Of a stretch of 64,000 bases of DNA, positions 34,885-46,990 are shown piece by piece. The notes below the pieces were generated by a model that saw only the letters and a program-made list of their open reading frames with translations, was not told the DNA's origin and did no database searches. Position numbers and translations under genes: made by a program. Source of the DNA: Amborella trichopoda (Eukaryota; Streptophyta; Magnoliopsida; Amborellales; Amborellaceae); contig NW_006494789.1 in the NCBI RefSeq assembly GCF_000471905.2, forward strand, positions 3,338,294 to 3,402,293. The letters are read 5' to 3'. Numbering within the stretch: position 1 is the stretch's first letter; every line of letters begins with the position of its first letter.

Positions 34885-35870
34885 TCGTCAAGGGAAGCGT
34901 TATCTTTGAGAATCCTTCTACAAAGTGTCTGTAGTACCCTGTCAATCCGAGAAAGGTACGAACCTCAGTCACATTTGTTGGCCTTTCCCACTTAAGTACG
35001 GCTTCGATCTTAGAGGGGTCGACCGTAATTCCATCCTTAGAAATAATGTGCCCAAGTAGGGCCACATTGGGGAGCTAAAACTCGCTCTTGCTCAACTTAG
35101 CATACAATCTTTTCGACTTCAAAGTTTGCAAGACAATTCTTAGTTGTTGTTCGTGAAATTCCTGACTCTTAGAATATACCAAGATATCATCGATAAAAAT
35201 CACTATAAAGTCATATAGAAAGGGTCTAAACACCCTATTCATCAAATCCATGAACATAGCATGGGCATTGGTTAACTCGAACGACATCACAAGAAACTCA
35301 TAGTGACTGTATCGAGTTTTGAAAGTAGCCTTTGGGATGTTCCTCTCCCTGACCCATAATTGATGATAACCCGATTGGAGGTCAATCTTCGAAAGAATTT
35401 GGGCACCTTGGAGTTGGTCAAAGAGGTTGTCAATCCTAGGCAGTGGGTATTTATTTTTCACCGTCACATGGTTCAACTGCCTATAGTCAATGCATAATCT
35501 CAAGGACCCATCCTTTTTCCTCACAAACAGGACCGGTGCACCCTAGGGTGACACACTAGATCGGATGAATCCCTTATCCAATAATTCCTGCAACTGCTCT
35601 TTTAACTCTTTCAATTCTGCTAAAGCCATTCTATATGGGGCTTTAGAGATGGGAGCAGTGTCAGATACTACTTCTATCTCAAATTTGATTTCTCTTTCTG
35701 GAGCGCCCTTTTCTATCATGCACTCACTGGTGGGTTCTTGGTTGGGTGGGTGCTCCATATAGTCTCTTTCCTTTTTCTGGCGGCAACTTGATAGAGCCCA
35801 TTGTGGGGAGGTAGGGATGGCAATTCCTATTGAAACACCTCCGAGTATTCTTTTACTACTGGTATCACTT
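34885..35870 (-). pseudogene. Element II reverse transcriptase (mostly readable)
   Basis: 35543-35893 carries [20 protein letters not shown] and GFIRSSVSP, then a stop where Trp is expected. 35075-35524 gives [56 protein letters not shown] and the catalytic box [15 protein letters not shown], intact. A stop follows KLSKSEF (again a Trp position). 34868-35065 gives [20 protein letters not shown] and [13 protein letters not shown]. This is the best RT core in the window. Confidence 0.88.
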
Positions 35871-35874
35871 CCAA

Positions 35875-36440
35875 CTAGGTTTGAACACCCCAATTCTCAA
35901 CCACATAAGCTAGGTACCCTTCACACTTATGAGCCAAAAGGCGAGAGGCTCGGAGGGCAGGGATGAGGGGCAGTGGGGGATTGTCCATAATGCCCCTGAA
36001 GTGTATTTCTGCTCGATAGGGACATTTAAAGGTTGCCATCTTTTCATGGCAGTTTCTTGTGGCATGGTGTGTAAACAACCAATCCATGCCTAGAATCACA
36101 TCAAAGTCTTGAATATCTAGGTGGATTAGATCCACAGGTAGGTCACACCCATCAATTGTAAGCTTACACTGCCTATATATTCTATCAGTTTCTATAGAAC
36201 CTTCCACAAGCGTGCATACTACTAAAGTATCATTGAGACATGCAGGTGCAACATTCATGTAACAGGCAAAATGGGGTGCAACTAATGAGTGAGAGGATCC
36301 AGGTCAATTAAGACTTTAACATTAATATCACAAATTGGAAGCATACATCTGATCACCGAGGTGGATGCCTTGGCCTCTTGTTCCGTGAGTGTGAACACTC
36401 GTCCTTGGGTCTTCAGGCGATCCTCGGCTTTCATTGTAGG
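35875..36440 (-). pseudogene. Element II protease region (broken)
   Basis: IDLDPLTH (about 36282-36300) is the decayed active-site block; the family has LIDSGSTHSF or similar. The downstream half, LIHLDIQDFDVILGMDWL then FTHHATRNC, is well conserved in 35875-36258. The two halves are in different frames. Confidence 0.78.
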
Positions 36441-37363
36441 GTACTCCCTTGCCCAGTGGCCAGGCTTGCCGCATTTTAGACATACATTCTTCTTTTGGTA
36501 GCATTCCATTGTAATGTGGTTGTTTCTCCCATAATAAGTACAAATCGGATGTCGGTCAGTGTCCATATTGCCTGAAAGTCTTCAGGATCCTCAGACTAGG
36601 TCCGGAATTTCTCCTTGAAAACTGTCAGGGTTTCTTCCCAAACTTTCCCGGCGACACTGCTTTCATTTTTCCTTCCTTCCCTTAGCCTGTGATCGTCGCA
36701 TTCTTTTCCCATCTTTAGGGCATGGCCTACCATCGGGGCGTATGACTTTATATTGGCCGACATCACTCTACTCCTGATAGCTGGTCGCAAGCCCCTTTCA
36801 AATTTAGTCGCCTTTCGCGCTTCAATATTTATGATGTGGGGCACAAACCTAGAGAGCTCTGCAAACCGGACAATGTATTGTTCAACAGTCATACCCCCTT
36901 GCTGGAGTTCAATAAATTCTACTTCATTCCTCTCCTTGACTGAATCGCGGAAGTACTTCTCATCAAATGATGTCAAGAAGTTTTCCTAGGTGACCTCAGT
37001 TCCTGCCTCCCTCCAAGTCTGCTTCACCGAGTCCCATCAATACTCTACTTCCCCTTCTAGCATAAAGGCCCCTAGCCTGACTTTTTGCTCATCCGAGTAG
37101 TGTAACACCTCTAAAATCTTCTCAATTTGTTTCTTCCACCACTCAGCCTTCTCCACTCCTCCATGCCCCAAAAACGTTGAGGGTGCTATTCTCCTAAGGC
37201 TCTCCATGAGGCTACTGTCATTTTGCTCTGATGTAGGGGTAGACTAGGTTAGCATCGATTCCTTCATCATTTGGGTCATAGCTCCCAAAGTCCTATAAAA
37301 CTCGCTGAGTGCCTCAGTATTTTCATTACTAAAACTCGCGTTGTAGGTATGAGCTCTCAGCAT
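36441..37363 (-). pseudogene. Element II Gag (broken)
   Basis: The ATG complement at 37361-37363 opens MLRAHTYNASFSNENTEAL, matching element I's MLRTRANN. The capsid piece in 36596-36976 has LTSFDEKYFRDSVKERNEVE and LQQGGMTVEQYIVRFAEL. Two knuckles follow: CTYYGRNNHITMEC, and CLKCGKPGHWAREY, in which the last Cys has become Tyr. Several stops precede the capsid piece. Confidence 0.83.
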
Positions 37364-37460
37364 CTTTCACCCTAGTCACAAGAACACCCAATCACTTGTC
37401 TACCCCAAACTAATCTAAGGACTCTCCTAAATTCCCTAGGCCAAGAATCTTATCATAGCT

Positions 37461-37472
37461 GCTCTGATACCA
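37461..37472 (-). other. Element II primer-binding site (tRNA-Met)
   Basis: gctctgatacca is the complement of tggtatcagagc. Spacer tatc (37473-37476) separates it from the LTR at 37477. Confidence 0.92.
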
Positions 37473-37476
37473 TATC

Positions 37477-37962
37477 TGTCACGACCCCACCCCCGACCAC
37501 CGTACCTTACGTGCCAACGAGGGACCGAGCATGGGTTCGTGATCCAATTTAACGTTTGTCACTCAAGAAGGAGTGGACTCAACACTTTTATTTTTGGTAA
37601 TCGAGCAAACCATGTCAAAAGAACTAGAACAAATACTCAACTAGTAGGTGAACATAGAAAATGCCATACCAAAAAAAAATTCCATTATATAAAATTCTTC
37701 CAAAATATTACATTCAGCTACGGGCATCTGGGCCCAGTTTTAAACATATCAACAAAGAACAAAGACCATTAGGCCAAACAGCCCAAACACAAACAAGATC
37801 TAAGCACCTTCTACTAGAAATCTAGCTTAGACCTCCCGCTGCAAAACACAAACTTCAAGCCCTGAACCTACTGCTATCAATCTACAAGGAAATGAGAAAT
37901 GATGGAATGAGCTATACAGCCCACTAAGCAGATCTAGTGTTATGCATCTATAGTAATTCTAC
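37477..37962 (-). repeat. Element II 5' LTR, proximal part
   Basis: Begins tgtcacgaccccaccccc and aligns with 18788-19240. Interrupted at 37962 by element III; continues from 48733. The five bases tctac at 37958-37962 are the left target copy. Confidence 0.92.
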
Positions 37963-39043
37963 TGTCATGACCCCGCCCCTCGAACCCTGTCGGAGGGCGA
38001 CAGAGTACGGGATCGCGACCGGAGGTCGTGAATGTCACTCAGGTGGGAGTAGCTCAACGTACAAAAACACGGAATCAGAAGCAAACCATGAAATAAAACT
38101 AGAATAAAACCATTCATAAAAAAAAAAAAATTCCAAAAGTATAGCCATCTCATTCATCCAATATTAAAAAGTCTTTACAATTCCTTTAAGGCACTATTGG
38201 CCAAAAAATACACAAATGAGGTACACCACACATTACTGAGATATCCAAAACATATAATGAAAGTCTTCAAAGGAAGTATTTTTAACCTCTCGACTTCGAG
38301 CTTCAAAACCAATGGTCACCCACCTTAAGCACAGGTGTCAACACTCTTCACTCTACAGTTATGAAAATAAGATGGAATAAGCTAAAAGCCCAGTAAGCAG
38401 ATCCACACCATTGCATTCCAACTAGCATGGTAGTGGTAAAAAATATGCAACACACATATACGTACATATACACGTGTATCAAATAAAGTCCCTCAACAAG
38501 CTTCTCAACACTCTAAAAGAAATGTGAGAAAGGCAGTTCAATATATGTAATGCATAAGTCACAATCACCTTTCTTAAAGTAGAGTAATAAAGACAGCAGA
38601 TCACAATTCCAGTTAAAAGCTCATGAAGAAAGTGTATATAGGTCAACTAAACAGATCTATCTACTCCAGAAGTAAAAGCCACATCGGTCAGGCTAAGCCA
38701 ATCCTGAACTTGGGACTTCTACCCTCACTCAAGAGGGTGGACCATGACAAGTGGATGAACCACTTTGTAAGGCCCTCACACATGCACACATCCCAACGCA
38801 CTTTGGGGTTTGCGATAGGCAGAGGCCTTGCAAGACACTACCCTATCATTGTGCCCTTTTATCGAGAGGGCATTACACTACCATTAGGTGACCCAATGTG
38901 TAGTGCCCACATAGATCTGGGGGCACGACGCTCCCAACTACTCACATCCTGAGTCTCGTCCTATCATGGAGAGTCAGGGAAAAATCGTAGCTACCAGCAC
39001 CATCATTGACATAGTAGGTACTTTTCACATTAGATAATAACAT

Positions 39044-39235
39044 CGCAGCTGAAGGTACCATCATTCACGCAATAGGTATCCATTCACATATAGCATAAGA
39101 ATCATGATACCATTATTCACACAGTAGGTATCCATTCACATATAGCATAAGCATCATGATACCATCGTTCACACAGTAGGTATCCATTTACATATAGCAT
39201 AAGCATCATGATAGCATCATTCACACATAAGAATT
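39044..39235 (+). repeat. 52-bp tandem array (element III 3' LTR)
   Basis: acagtaggtatccattcac with atagcataagcatcatgat recurs at 52-bp spacing (for example 39121 and 39173), about 3-4 copies. A longer version occupies 46600-46990 in the other LTR. Confidence 0.88.
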
Positions 39236-40629
39236 ATTAAAATCATGTAATTCATATTGCAATAGGGCATTCATCATAATCATACTTCCATGTCATAGAA
39301 AAGCTTAACTTCATTATCATGCATGCCCCCATGCGCTCGCAATTGGGGTCCTAACTTTTGAACCATTTAGAGTTTGAAGATGGTTCCAAAATCAATTTCG
39401 TACTAAACACATCTACTCCTCACTTGGGGGTGGTTTAAAGACAACATGATTCCGTTTGACCTCTTAAAGGTTCAAGGAAATGAGGTTAACTAACTACCCC
39501 CTGTTGTGTACAGTGGACAGCAACGTACCCTATTTCAAATCATTATAACATTCAAACCGTAAGGTAACTTGTAATGGGTACAAAATAAAAGTTTAAGCCA
39601 AGACGTATATCTTTCTAACAAACCAAATTTTAAAGCTTTTGGATGCCATTTGGTAACTTCCTTGCAAATAAGGTGATAGCTTTGATTTTCATCAATACTG
39701 CCCACATTGACATACCTTCATAAAACAAGGTATAACTTTCAATCTAGGAAGCTTTTCAAATTAGTTTCCAATGAAAATTTTAGCCCATTCAAATATCTTT
39801 CAAATGGCTATGGTTTGGCCAAAAATGTACTTCGTTTAGCTAGCTAAAGTCAGTGGCTATAATGGTATAAATGAAAACTCCAAGAAAACAGTCAATAATG
39901 ATATATCTTCACATTTTGAACCATAACTTAATTTGATGTAAATAATTTCAGAATGGGTAAAAGCAAACATTTTACTAGACTCGTATATCTTTCTTATGGG
40001 GGTAGTTTGAGGTCAATCACACCCCATTTTACTATTCAAAAGCCTCTTGCAAGACATACAAACTTCTGGAATTTCATAGTGGCATACAACATGTCTCAAG
40101 CATACATTCCATGATCTTCATTTCAAGGTGAGGTACATGATAACTACCATTCTCTCACAATGTGAACCCACACATAGTCATGTATAGCATGCATTTCTTA
40201 CATATTCTAAGAATCATGCATTCATTCTTGACATTCACCATTATCATAGAACAAGAGCCCCAATTTCTAAATAAACTTTCATTCTCATTTTATATGCATA
40301 AATTCCATACATCCTTATGACTATCATGCAATGGTGTTGGATCCACTTACCTAAACAACGATGGTGTCTTCTCCACTCCTCTCCTCACAGCCCTCTCCAG
40401 CCCAATAGTGGCTGCCCACATTGTGTCTTAGAGAGAGAGAGAGAGATGAAGTAAGAATGAGTGGCACAGATGAGGAAGGGGGCTTAAGTACTCTTGGGTT
40501 GAGGTGGCTGGCCAAGTGTCACCAAAAGACTATAAAATCTGGACATGTGGCACTCAATCAGCATGCATTTGACAAGTGGCATACACAACTCATGCATGTT
40601 AGAGACACTGCCAGTGCTGCACACAAATC

Positions 40630-40930
40630 CACTCGGTGCTGGCCTCTTCCAAACGGCACTGGCCACTTCACACAAATCAACCTGGCGCTGGCTCTTCCAA
40701 CTAGCACTGACCTCTTCACACAAATCCACCTGGCGCTGGCCCTTCCAACTGGCACTGGCCTCTTCACACAAATCCACCTAGCGCTGGCTCGTCCAATCGG
40801 CGCTGTCCTCTTCACACAAATCCACCCGGTGCTGACCCTTCCAACCTGCGCTAGCCTCTTCACACAAATCCGCCCGGCTCTAGCCTTCCAACCGGTGCTG
40901 GCCTCTTCACACAAATCCACCTGGCGCTGG
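40630..40930 (-). repeat. CG-rich U3 repeat array, element III 3' LTR
   Basis: Plus-strand units of cttcacacaaatccacc plus ggcgctggcccttccaa, about 55-60 bp, six or so copies. Matches 48385-48665 in the 5' LTR. Confidence 0.87.
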
Positions 40931-41039
40931 CCTTTCCTCAGCCTCCCTATCCTGCCATGCCTTTTAACTGGTCGGGAAAAGTTTGGGTCATCACTCCATC
41001 CCCTCTAAAAAACATATTGTCCTCAAAATCGTTAGTTGA

Positions 41040-41845
41040 ATAAATGGGGTACAAGGTCTGAATTTCATCTTCTCGCTCCCACGTGGATTCTTCCCTCGAG
41101 TGATACTGCCATAAAACCTATACTAGAGGAATCTTCTTGTGATGTAATATTTGGACTCTTCTATCCAGTATCTTAACATGCTATTTTATAAAAGTTAAAT
41201 CCTCCCTGATTAGGATCGGCTCATACTTTAGGATGTGGAATGGATCGGGCTGATACTTTTTAACAATGACACATGAAACACGTTATGAACATTAGCCAAC
41301 TCGAGTAGTAGGGCCAATCGATATGCCACGACTCCAATCCTTTCTAAAATCTCAAAGGGTCCAATAAACCGTGGACTTAGATTCCCTTTCTTGCCAAATC
41401 TTATTATGCCCTTAGTTGGTGATACTATCAGAAAAACGTGATCACCCACCACAAATTCAAGTTCCCTTCTCCGATTGTTGGCGTAATTCTTCTGCCAACT
41501 TTGAGCCATTTTAAGTCTTTCTCAAATCAAAGTGATCTTTTCTGAGGTCATTTAAACAATCTCTGGTCCCAACATTCTTCTCTCACCGACCTCATCCCAA
41601 CATATGGGCGATCTACACCTCCGCCCATACAATGCCTCAAAAGGAACCATCTGAATACTAGCCTGGAAATTGTTGTTATAAGAAAACTCTATCAGGGGCA
41701 AGTGATCATCCCAATTTCCTTTGAAATCTGAAACACAAGCCCTCAACATATCTTCCAGGGTCTGTATGGTCCTTTCAAATTGTCCGTCAGTCTGGGGATG
41801 GAAAGCTGTACTAAAAGTAAGTTTGGTTCCCATAGCCGACTGCAA
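41040..41845 (-). pseudogene. Element III integrase C-terminus and chromodomain (broken)
   Basis: 41552-41845 gives [20 protein letters not shown] (catalytic Glu kept) and [19 protein letters not shown]. 41228-41509 gives LEFVVGDHVFLIVSPTKG and SPRFIGPFEILERIGVVAYR, then VFHVSLL. The chromodomain follows in other frames to about 41040, with recognisable KNPL-like and SREEST pieces. A stop separates the first two pieces near 41540. Confidence 0.82.
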
Positions 41846-41851
41846 GCTGTT

Positions 41852-42310
41852 TCAAAACCTTGAAGTAAATCTGGAATCTCTGTTGAACACAATACTAATA
41901 GGTACCCCGTGCAGTCTTACAATATCCTTGATGTATAATTGGGCCAACTTATCCATGGTATAAGTAATACAGTTCGGCAAGAAATGAGCAGCTTTAGTGA
42001 GCCAGTCTACAATGACCCAAATACTATCATGCCCCGAACTTGATCTCGGTAGGCTGAACACGAAGTCTATAATTAGGTGCTCCCACTTCCATTCTAGCAC
42101 AGGTAAGGGCTGTAACTGTCCTGCAGGTTTATGAACTTCAGCTTCACTTGCTAACAAGTTAAACACTTGGAAACAAATTGTGCTACCTCTCTTTTCATGT
42201 TATTCCACCAAAAGACTCTTTATATCTTGATACATCTTTGTGCTTCCTGAATGCACTGAATAATGGGAGTGATGTGCCTCTTTTAAAATAGCCATTTTTA
42301 CCTTCTCATT
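41852..42310 (-). pseudogene. Element III integrase core, first half (broken)
   Basis: [20 protein letters not shown] holds the first Asp; [13 protein letters not shown] has Asn-Arg-Asp where element I has FDRDS. A stop follows TSRF, exactly where element I also has TGA for Trp. The His-Cys zinc finger upstream is spread over frames. Confidence 0.8.
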
Positions 42311-42319
42311 ATTAGGAAC

Positions 42320-43300
42320 TCAAACCCATCCCTTGAATCTCAACATTTCATCCCTGCCTAAGACAAAGTCTTCCTTACCATCTGACCTTATTTCCTCAAA
42401 ACGTTTTACGAATAGAGGATCCTCCTTCCATACCACTCGGATTTGCTGAAAAAGATGTGGCTCTATTCTCATACATGAAGTTATTCCTTTCCCACGATTA
42501 AGAGGCAGCTTTGAATGCCACTCTATTGCATCTTCTAGTAACTTCATCTCTTATACCATCCTATGAGCCATTGACACGACGGGCTTCCTACTTAAGGCAT
42601 CTACCAGAAGATTAGTCTTACCCAGGTGGTAATTGATGGTACAGTTGTAATCATTGAGCAAGTCCATCCATCTTCTTTGTCTCATATTCAATTATTTCTT
42701 GGAAAAGAAGTACTTGAGGCTCTTATGGTCGGTAAACACTTTAAATTGAGTTCCATACAGATAATGTATCCAAATATTTTAGGGCAAAAATTATAGTTGC
42801 CAACTCTAAATCATGAGTGGGATAGTTCTGCTCGTAAGGCTTTAATTTCTTGGAGACGTAGGCTATAACCTTTCCCCTTTGAATCAATACACACCCAAGC
42901 CCTTTATGCCAGGCATCAGTAAAAACCCCAAATCTTCATTCCCCTCAGGCAAGGTCAGTACGGGCTGTAGTTAATCTCTTTTTCAATTCCTAAAAACTTC
43001 TCTTGCAATTATCAGACCACACAAACTTGACTTCCTTTTGGGTTAGGCGGGTTAGGAGAAGTGTTATCTTCAAGAATCCCTCAACAAAACGCCTGTAATA
43101 CCCCGGCAGTCCTAGAAAATTGTGGATTTCAGATACATTCATTGGTTTCTCCCATTTAAGCACAACCTCAATCTTTCAAGGATCAACTGCCACTCTGTAT
43201 TTGGAAACAATATGCCCATGGAAAGCCACGCTTGGAAGCCAAAAGTCACTCTTATTAAGCTTAGCATACAACCTTTCCGCCCTTAGAATCTAGAGAACCA
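42320..43300 (-). pseudogene. Element III RT end and RNase H, heavily broken
   Basis: No frame longer than 75 codons remains, but aligned pieces equivalent to element I 26150-27060 can be followed: MKLLEDAIEWHSKLPLN (42320-42547), the DHKSLKYFF region near 42700-42730, and the RNase H start near 42900. It has more frame changes than the same region of elements I and II. Confidence 0.72.
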
Positions 43301-43850
43301 TTATTAAATGTTGCTCATGATCCGTTTGATTCCTAGAATACACCAAAATATCATCAATAAAGACCACCACAAAAGCATCCATATGGGGTCTAAAAACTCT
43401 AGTCATCAAATCCATAAAACAACTGGAGTGTTCGTCAATCTAAACGGCATGACTAAGAAATCATAGTGGCCATAACGAGTCCTGAATGTGGTCTTGGAGA
43501 TATCACCTTCCTTAACACGCAGTTGGTGGTACCCAAACCGAAGGTCAATCTTTGAAAATACTTGGGCCCCTTGCAGTGGATCAAATAAATCATCAATTAT
43601 GGGCAACGGGTATTTATTCTTTAACGTAACTTGATTCAACTGTCTATAATCAATGCATAGCCTCAAAGAGCCGTCTTTCCTTTTCACAAATAGAATTGGT
43701 GTGCCCCATGGTGACACGCTAGGTCGGATGAACCCCCAATCCAACAATTCCTGCAATTGTTCCTTCAGTTCTTTTAACTATGTTGGGACCATCCTATAAG
43801 GTGCCTTAGAAATAAGAGTAGTATTAGGGGCCACCTCTATTTCAAATTAA
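43301..43850 (-). pseudogene. Element III reverse transcriptase (broken)
   Basis: 43406-43756 gives [20 protein letters not shown] (Trp kept here, unlike elements I and II), [57 protein letters not shown]. The catalytic box follows in another frame near 43330-43370. Confidence 0.85.
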
Positions 43851-43936
43851 ATTTCTCTAATCGGGGGCAGAGAAGTTAACTTTTCAGGGAAGATCTCTAG
43901 GTATTCTATCACCACCAATATCTCTTCCAATTTGGA

Positions 43937-44420
43937 CTAAACACCCCGATTTTCTACTACATAAGCCAAAAATCCAACACATCTTTTGGCTAATAAGCTA
44001 GAGGCCCAAAGGGCTAAGATGATGTGTAAAGGAGAAACATCCTTAATGCCCTTAAAATGTAGTTCAGGTTGATCCGGGCACCTAAAAGTTACAGTCTTGT
44101 CAAAACAGTTTACTGTAGCATGGTGGGTAGACAACCAATCCATACTCAAAATAATATCAAAATCCTGAATATCCAAAAGTATCAAATCTATAGGCAATAA
44201 ATGCCCTTTAATCACAATCCCACACTTTTATACATCATATCAGTTTCTATATATTCTCCCATAGGCGTACATACTATCAAAGTCCAAACAAGTCATACAG
44301 GTTTAACATTCAAATGACATGCAAAATGTGGTGCAACAAATGAATGGGAAAACTAGGATCAATTAAAACTCTTACTTCAATTCCACACACAGAAAGCGTA
44401 CATCGAATCACAGAGGTTGA
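43937..44420 (-). pseudogene. Element III protease region (broken)
   Basis: 43937-44215: IDLILLDIQDFDIILSMDWL then STHHATVNCFDKTVTFRC. The active-site half upstream (near 44340-44380) is in another frame. Confidence 0.78.
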
Positions 44421-44528
44421 CGCCTTGGCTTCTTACTACGTCAGGGTGAACACCCGCCCTTGAACTCTTGGTCTATCATCTGATCCTTTGACGGGGCAGT
44501 CTTTAATTAAATGGCCCAATTTACCGCA

Positions 44529-45429
44529 CTAGAAGCAGGCCTTGGTCTTTCTGAAGCATTCTGATGCTGTATGGTTCCCCAGTCCACAGTGAGGGCAAAC
44601 TAGGCATCGATTGCCCCTTACATCATTTGGGAAAACCCCCGGGATCCTGACACCACCTTGATTGTTTCTCCCTTTCCGCTCTCTCCTTGGAGGGGGTCGT
44701 GTCTTCTTCTTGAAAGTCCTGGACTTGGTGACACTCAACTTTCCATCTCTTCTTGCCCGAAATTTGTCATCATGTCTCTTCATTTTTACGACCAGATCCA
44801 GCAGCGGGGCAAAAGTCTTAAGATTTGCTGCAATAATCCTTCTTATTATATCAGGTCGATAGGCACCTCTCAAATTTGCTAGCCTTTTGTGCCTCAGTTC
44901 TAATAATGTCTGGCGCATATCTGGATAGTTCAGCAAATTTTGCTACACATTGCTCAACAGACATATTCCCCTGTTGCACCTCTATGAATTCTACCTCCTT
45001 CCTTTCCCTTACGAAGTCAGGGAAGTATTTCTCATAAAAGGCTTCTAGAAAACTCTCTCAAGTAGTCACAACTCCTTCCCGCGACTGTTTTACTGATCTC
45101 CACTAGTGCTCAGCTTCTCCTTCAAGCATAAAGGTACCCAGCCTGATTTTCTGCTCGTCGGTGCAATTTAGATCCTCAAAGATATTTTTTATTTGCCTTC
45201 TCCATCTCTCAGCTTTTTGTACTCCCCCGTGCCCTATAAAGCTTGGAGGTGCCATCCTCCTGAACCTTTCTATCAAATTACTATCATTCATATCAGGGGC
45301 GGGGGTAGAAGGGGCTGAGCTAGCTTCTCTCAACACTTGTGTCTAGGCCTCCAAAGTTCTGGCGAGCTCACCAAAGGCCTCGGTGTTCCTGTTACTAGAA
45401 CTCGTGTTGGTAGTATGAGTCTTCGGTAT
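44529..45429 (-). pseudogene. Element III Gag (broken, start codon lost)
   Basis: The position matching element I's start reads ATA on the minus strand (45427-45429), followed by PKTHTTNTSSSNRNTEAFGE. 45103-45336 gives FRRMAPPSFIGHGG and IFEDLNCTDEQKIRLGTFML. 44529-44936 has the first zinc knuckle, CLVCPHCGLGNHTASEC; the second (CFKC-like) is cut by a stop. Element I has a stop at the Cys of this LNCTDEQK block. Confidence 0.82.
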
Positions 45430-45514
45430 CTCCAACCTAAAATAGAAACACCCAATTACTAGCCTATCAAACTATCATTCAGACACTCCCTAGGTCAAGA
45501 ATCCTAACGTAGCT

Positions 45515-45526
45515 GCTCTGATACCA
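45515..45526 (-). other. Element III primer-binding site (tRNA-Met)
   Basis: gctctgatacca, with spacer taac (45527-45530) before the LTR at 45531. Confidence 0.92.
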
Positions 45527-46599
45527 TAACTGTCACCACCCCGCCCCCTGACCCCTACCGGAGGGAGACAGAGTGAGGGATCACGACCGGAGGCCACGAA
45601 TATCACTCAGGTGGGAATGGCTCAATGCATAAAAATGTGGAATCAGAAACAAACCATGAAAGAAAAATAGAATAAAACCATTTATCAAAACAAATAACAA
45701 TTCCAAAAGTATAGCCATCTCATTCATTCAACGCACTACTGGCCAAAAAATATACAAAATAAGGTACACCACACATTACTAAGACATCCAAAACATACAA
45801 TGAAAGTCTTCAAAGGGTGGCTTCTTAACCTCTCGACTTCGAGCTTCAAAACCCCAATGGTCACCCAGCTTAAGGATAGGTGTCAACACTCTTCACTCGA
45901 CAGTTATGGAAATAAGATGGAATGAGCTAACATCCCAGTAAGCAGATCCACATCATTGCGTTTCAACTAGCATGCTAGTGATAACAAATATGTAACACAC
46001 ATATACGTACATATACACATGTATCAAACAAAGTCCCTCAATAAGCTTCTCAACATTTTAACTGAAATGTGAGAAAGGCAGTTCAATGTATATAATGCAT
46101 ACGTCACAATCACCTTTCTTAAAGTAGAGTAATAAAGACAAAAGATCATAATTCCAGTTAAAAGCTCATGCAGAAAGCGAAAATAAGTAAGGCAAACAGA
46201 TCTATCTACTCCTGAAGTAGAAGTCACATCGGTCAGGCTAAGCCAATCTTGAACTTGGAACTTCTACCCTCACTCCGGAGGGTGGACCATGACAAGTGGA
46301 CGACCCACTTCGTAAGGCTGTCACACATGCACACATCCCAAATGCACTTTGGGGTTTTTGATAGGCAGAGACCTTACAAGACACTACCCTCTCATTGCGC
46401 CCTTTTAGCGAGAGGACGTTACACTACCATTAGGTGAGCGAATGTGTAGTGCCCACATAGATCTGGGGGCACGACCATCCCAACTACTCACATCCTGAGT
46501 CTCGTCCTATCATGGGGAGTCAGGGAAAAATCGTAGCTGCCAGCACTATCATTCACATAATAGGTACCTTTCCACATTACATAATAGCATAACAGCGGA

Positions 46600-46990
46600 T
46601 GGTACCATCATTCACGTAGTAGATATCCATTCACATATAGCATAAGCATCATGATACTATTAGTCACACAGTAGGTATCCATTCATATATAGCATAAGCA
46701 TCATGATGCCATCATTCATACAGTAGTTATNNNNNNNNNNNNNNNNNNNNNNNNNNNNNNNNNNNNNNNNNNNNNNNNNNNNNNNNNNNNNNNNNNNNNN
46801 NNNNNNNNNNNNNNNNNNNNNNNNNNNNNNAGCATAAGCATCATGATACCATCATTCACACAGTAGGTATCCATTCACATGTAGCGTAAGTATCATGACT
46901 CCATTCACACAGTAGGTATCCATTCACATATAGCATAAGCATCATGATACCATCATTCACATAGTAGGTATCCATTCACATATAGCATAA
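46600..46990 (+). repeat. 52-bp tandem array spanning the N gap
   Basis: Units of cattcacacagtaggtatcc and atagcataagcatcatgat on both sides of the Ns; at least six visible copies. Confidence 0.88.
46731..46830. other. Assembly gap (100 N)
   Basis: Exactly 100 Ns, the usual placeholder for a gap of unknown size, inside a tandem array. Confidence 0.95.

Larger units (their letters stand above)
37963..40995 (-). repeat. Element III 3' LTR
   Basis: 3,033 bp. The inner end reads gtcatcact where the other LTR has gtcgtcaca. Contains ~52-bp repeats at 39044-39235, TATA-like tacttaa (minus) at 40484-40490 beside gagagagagag at 40432-40445, and a CG-rich array at 40630-40930. Confidence 0.9.

Noticed and set aside
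39044..39235. Short regular repeats resembling a CRISPR array
   Set aside because: Repeats are adjacent with no unique spacers, in a plant LTR.
40421..41008. 195-codon plus-strand frame with HTNPP-like repeats
   Set aside because: Lies in the CG-rich LTR array of element III; the repetition is at DNA level and other frames are open too.
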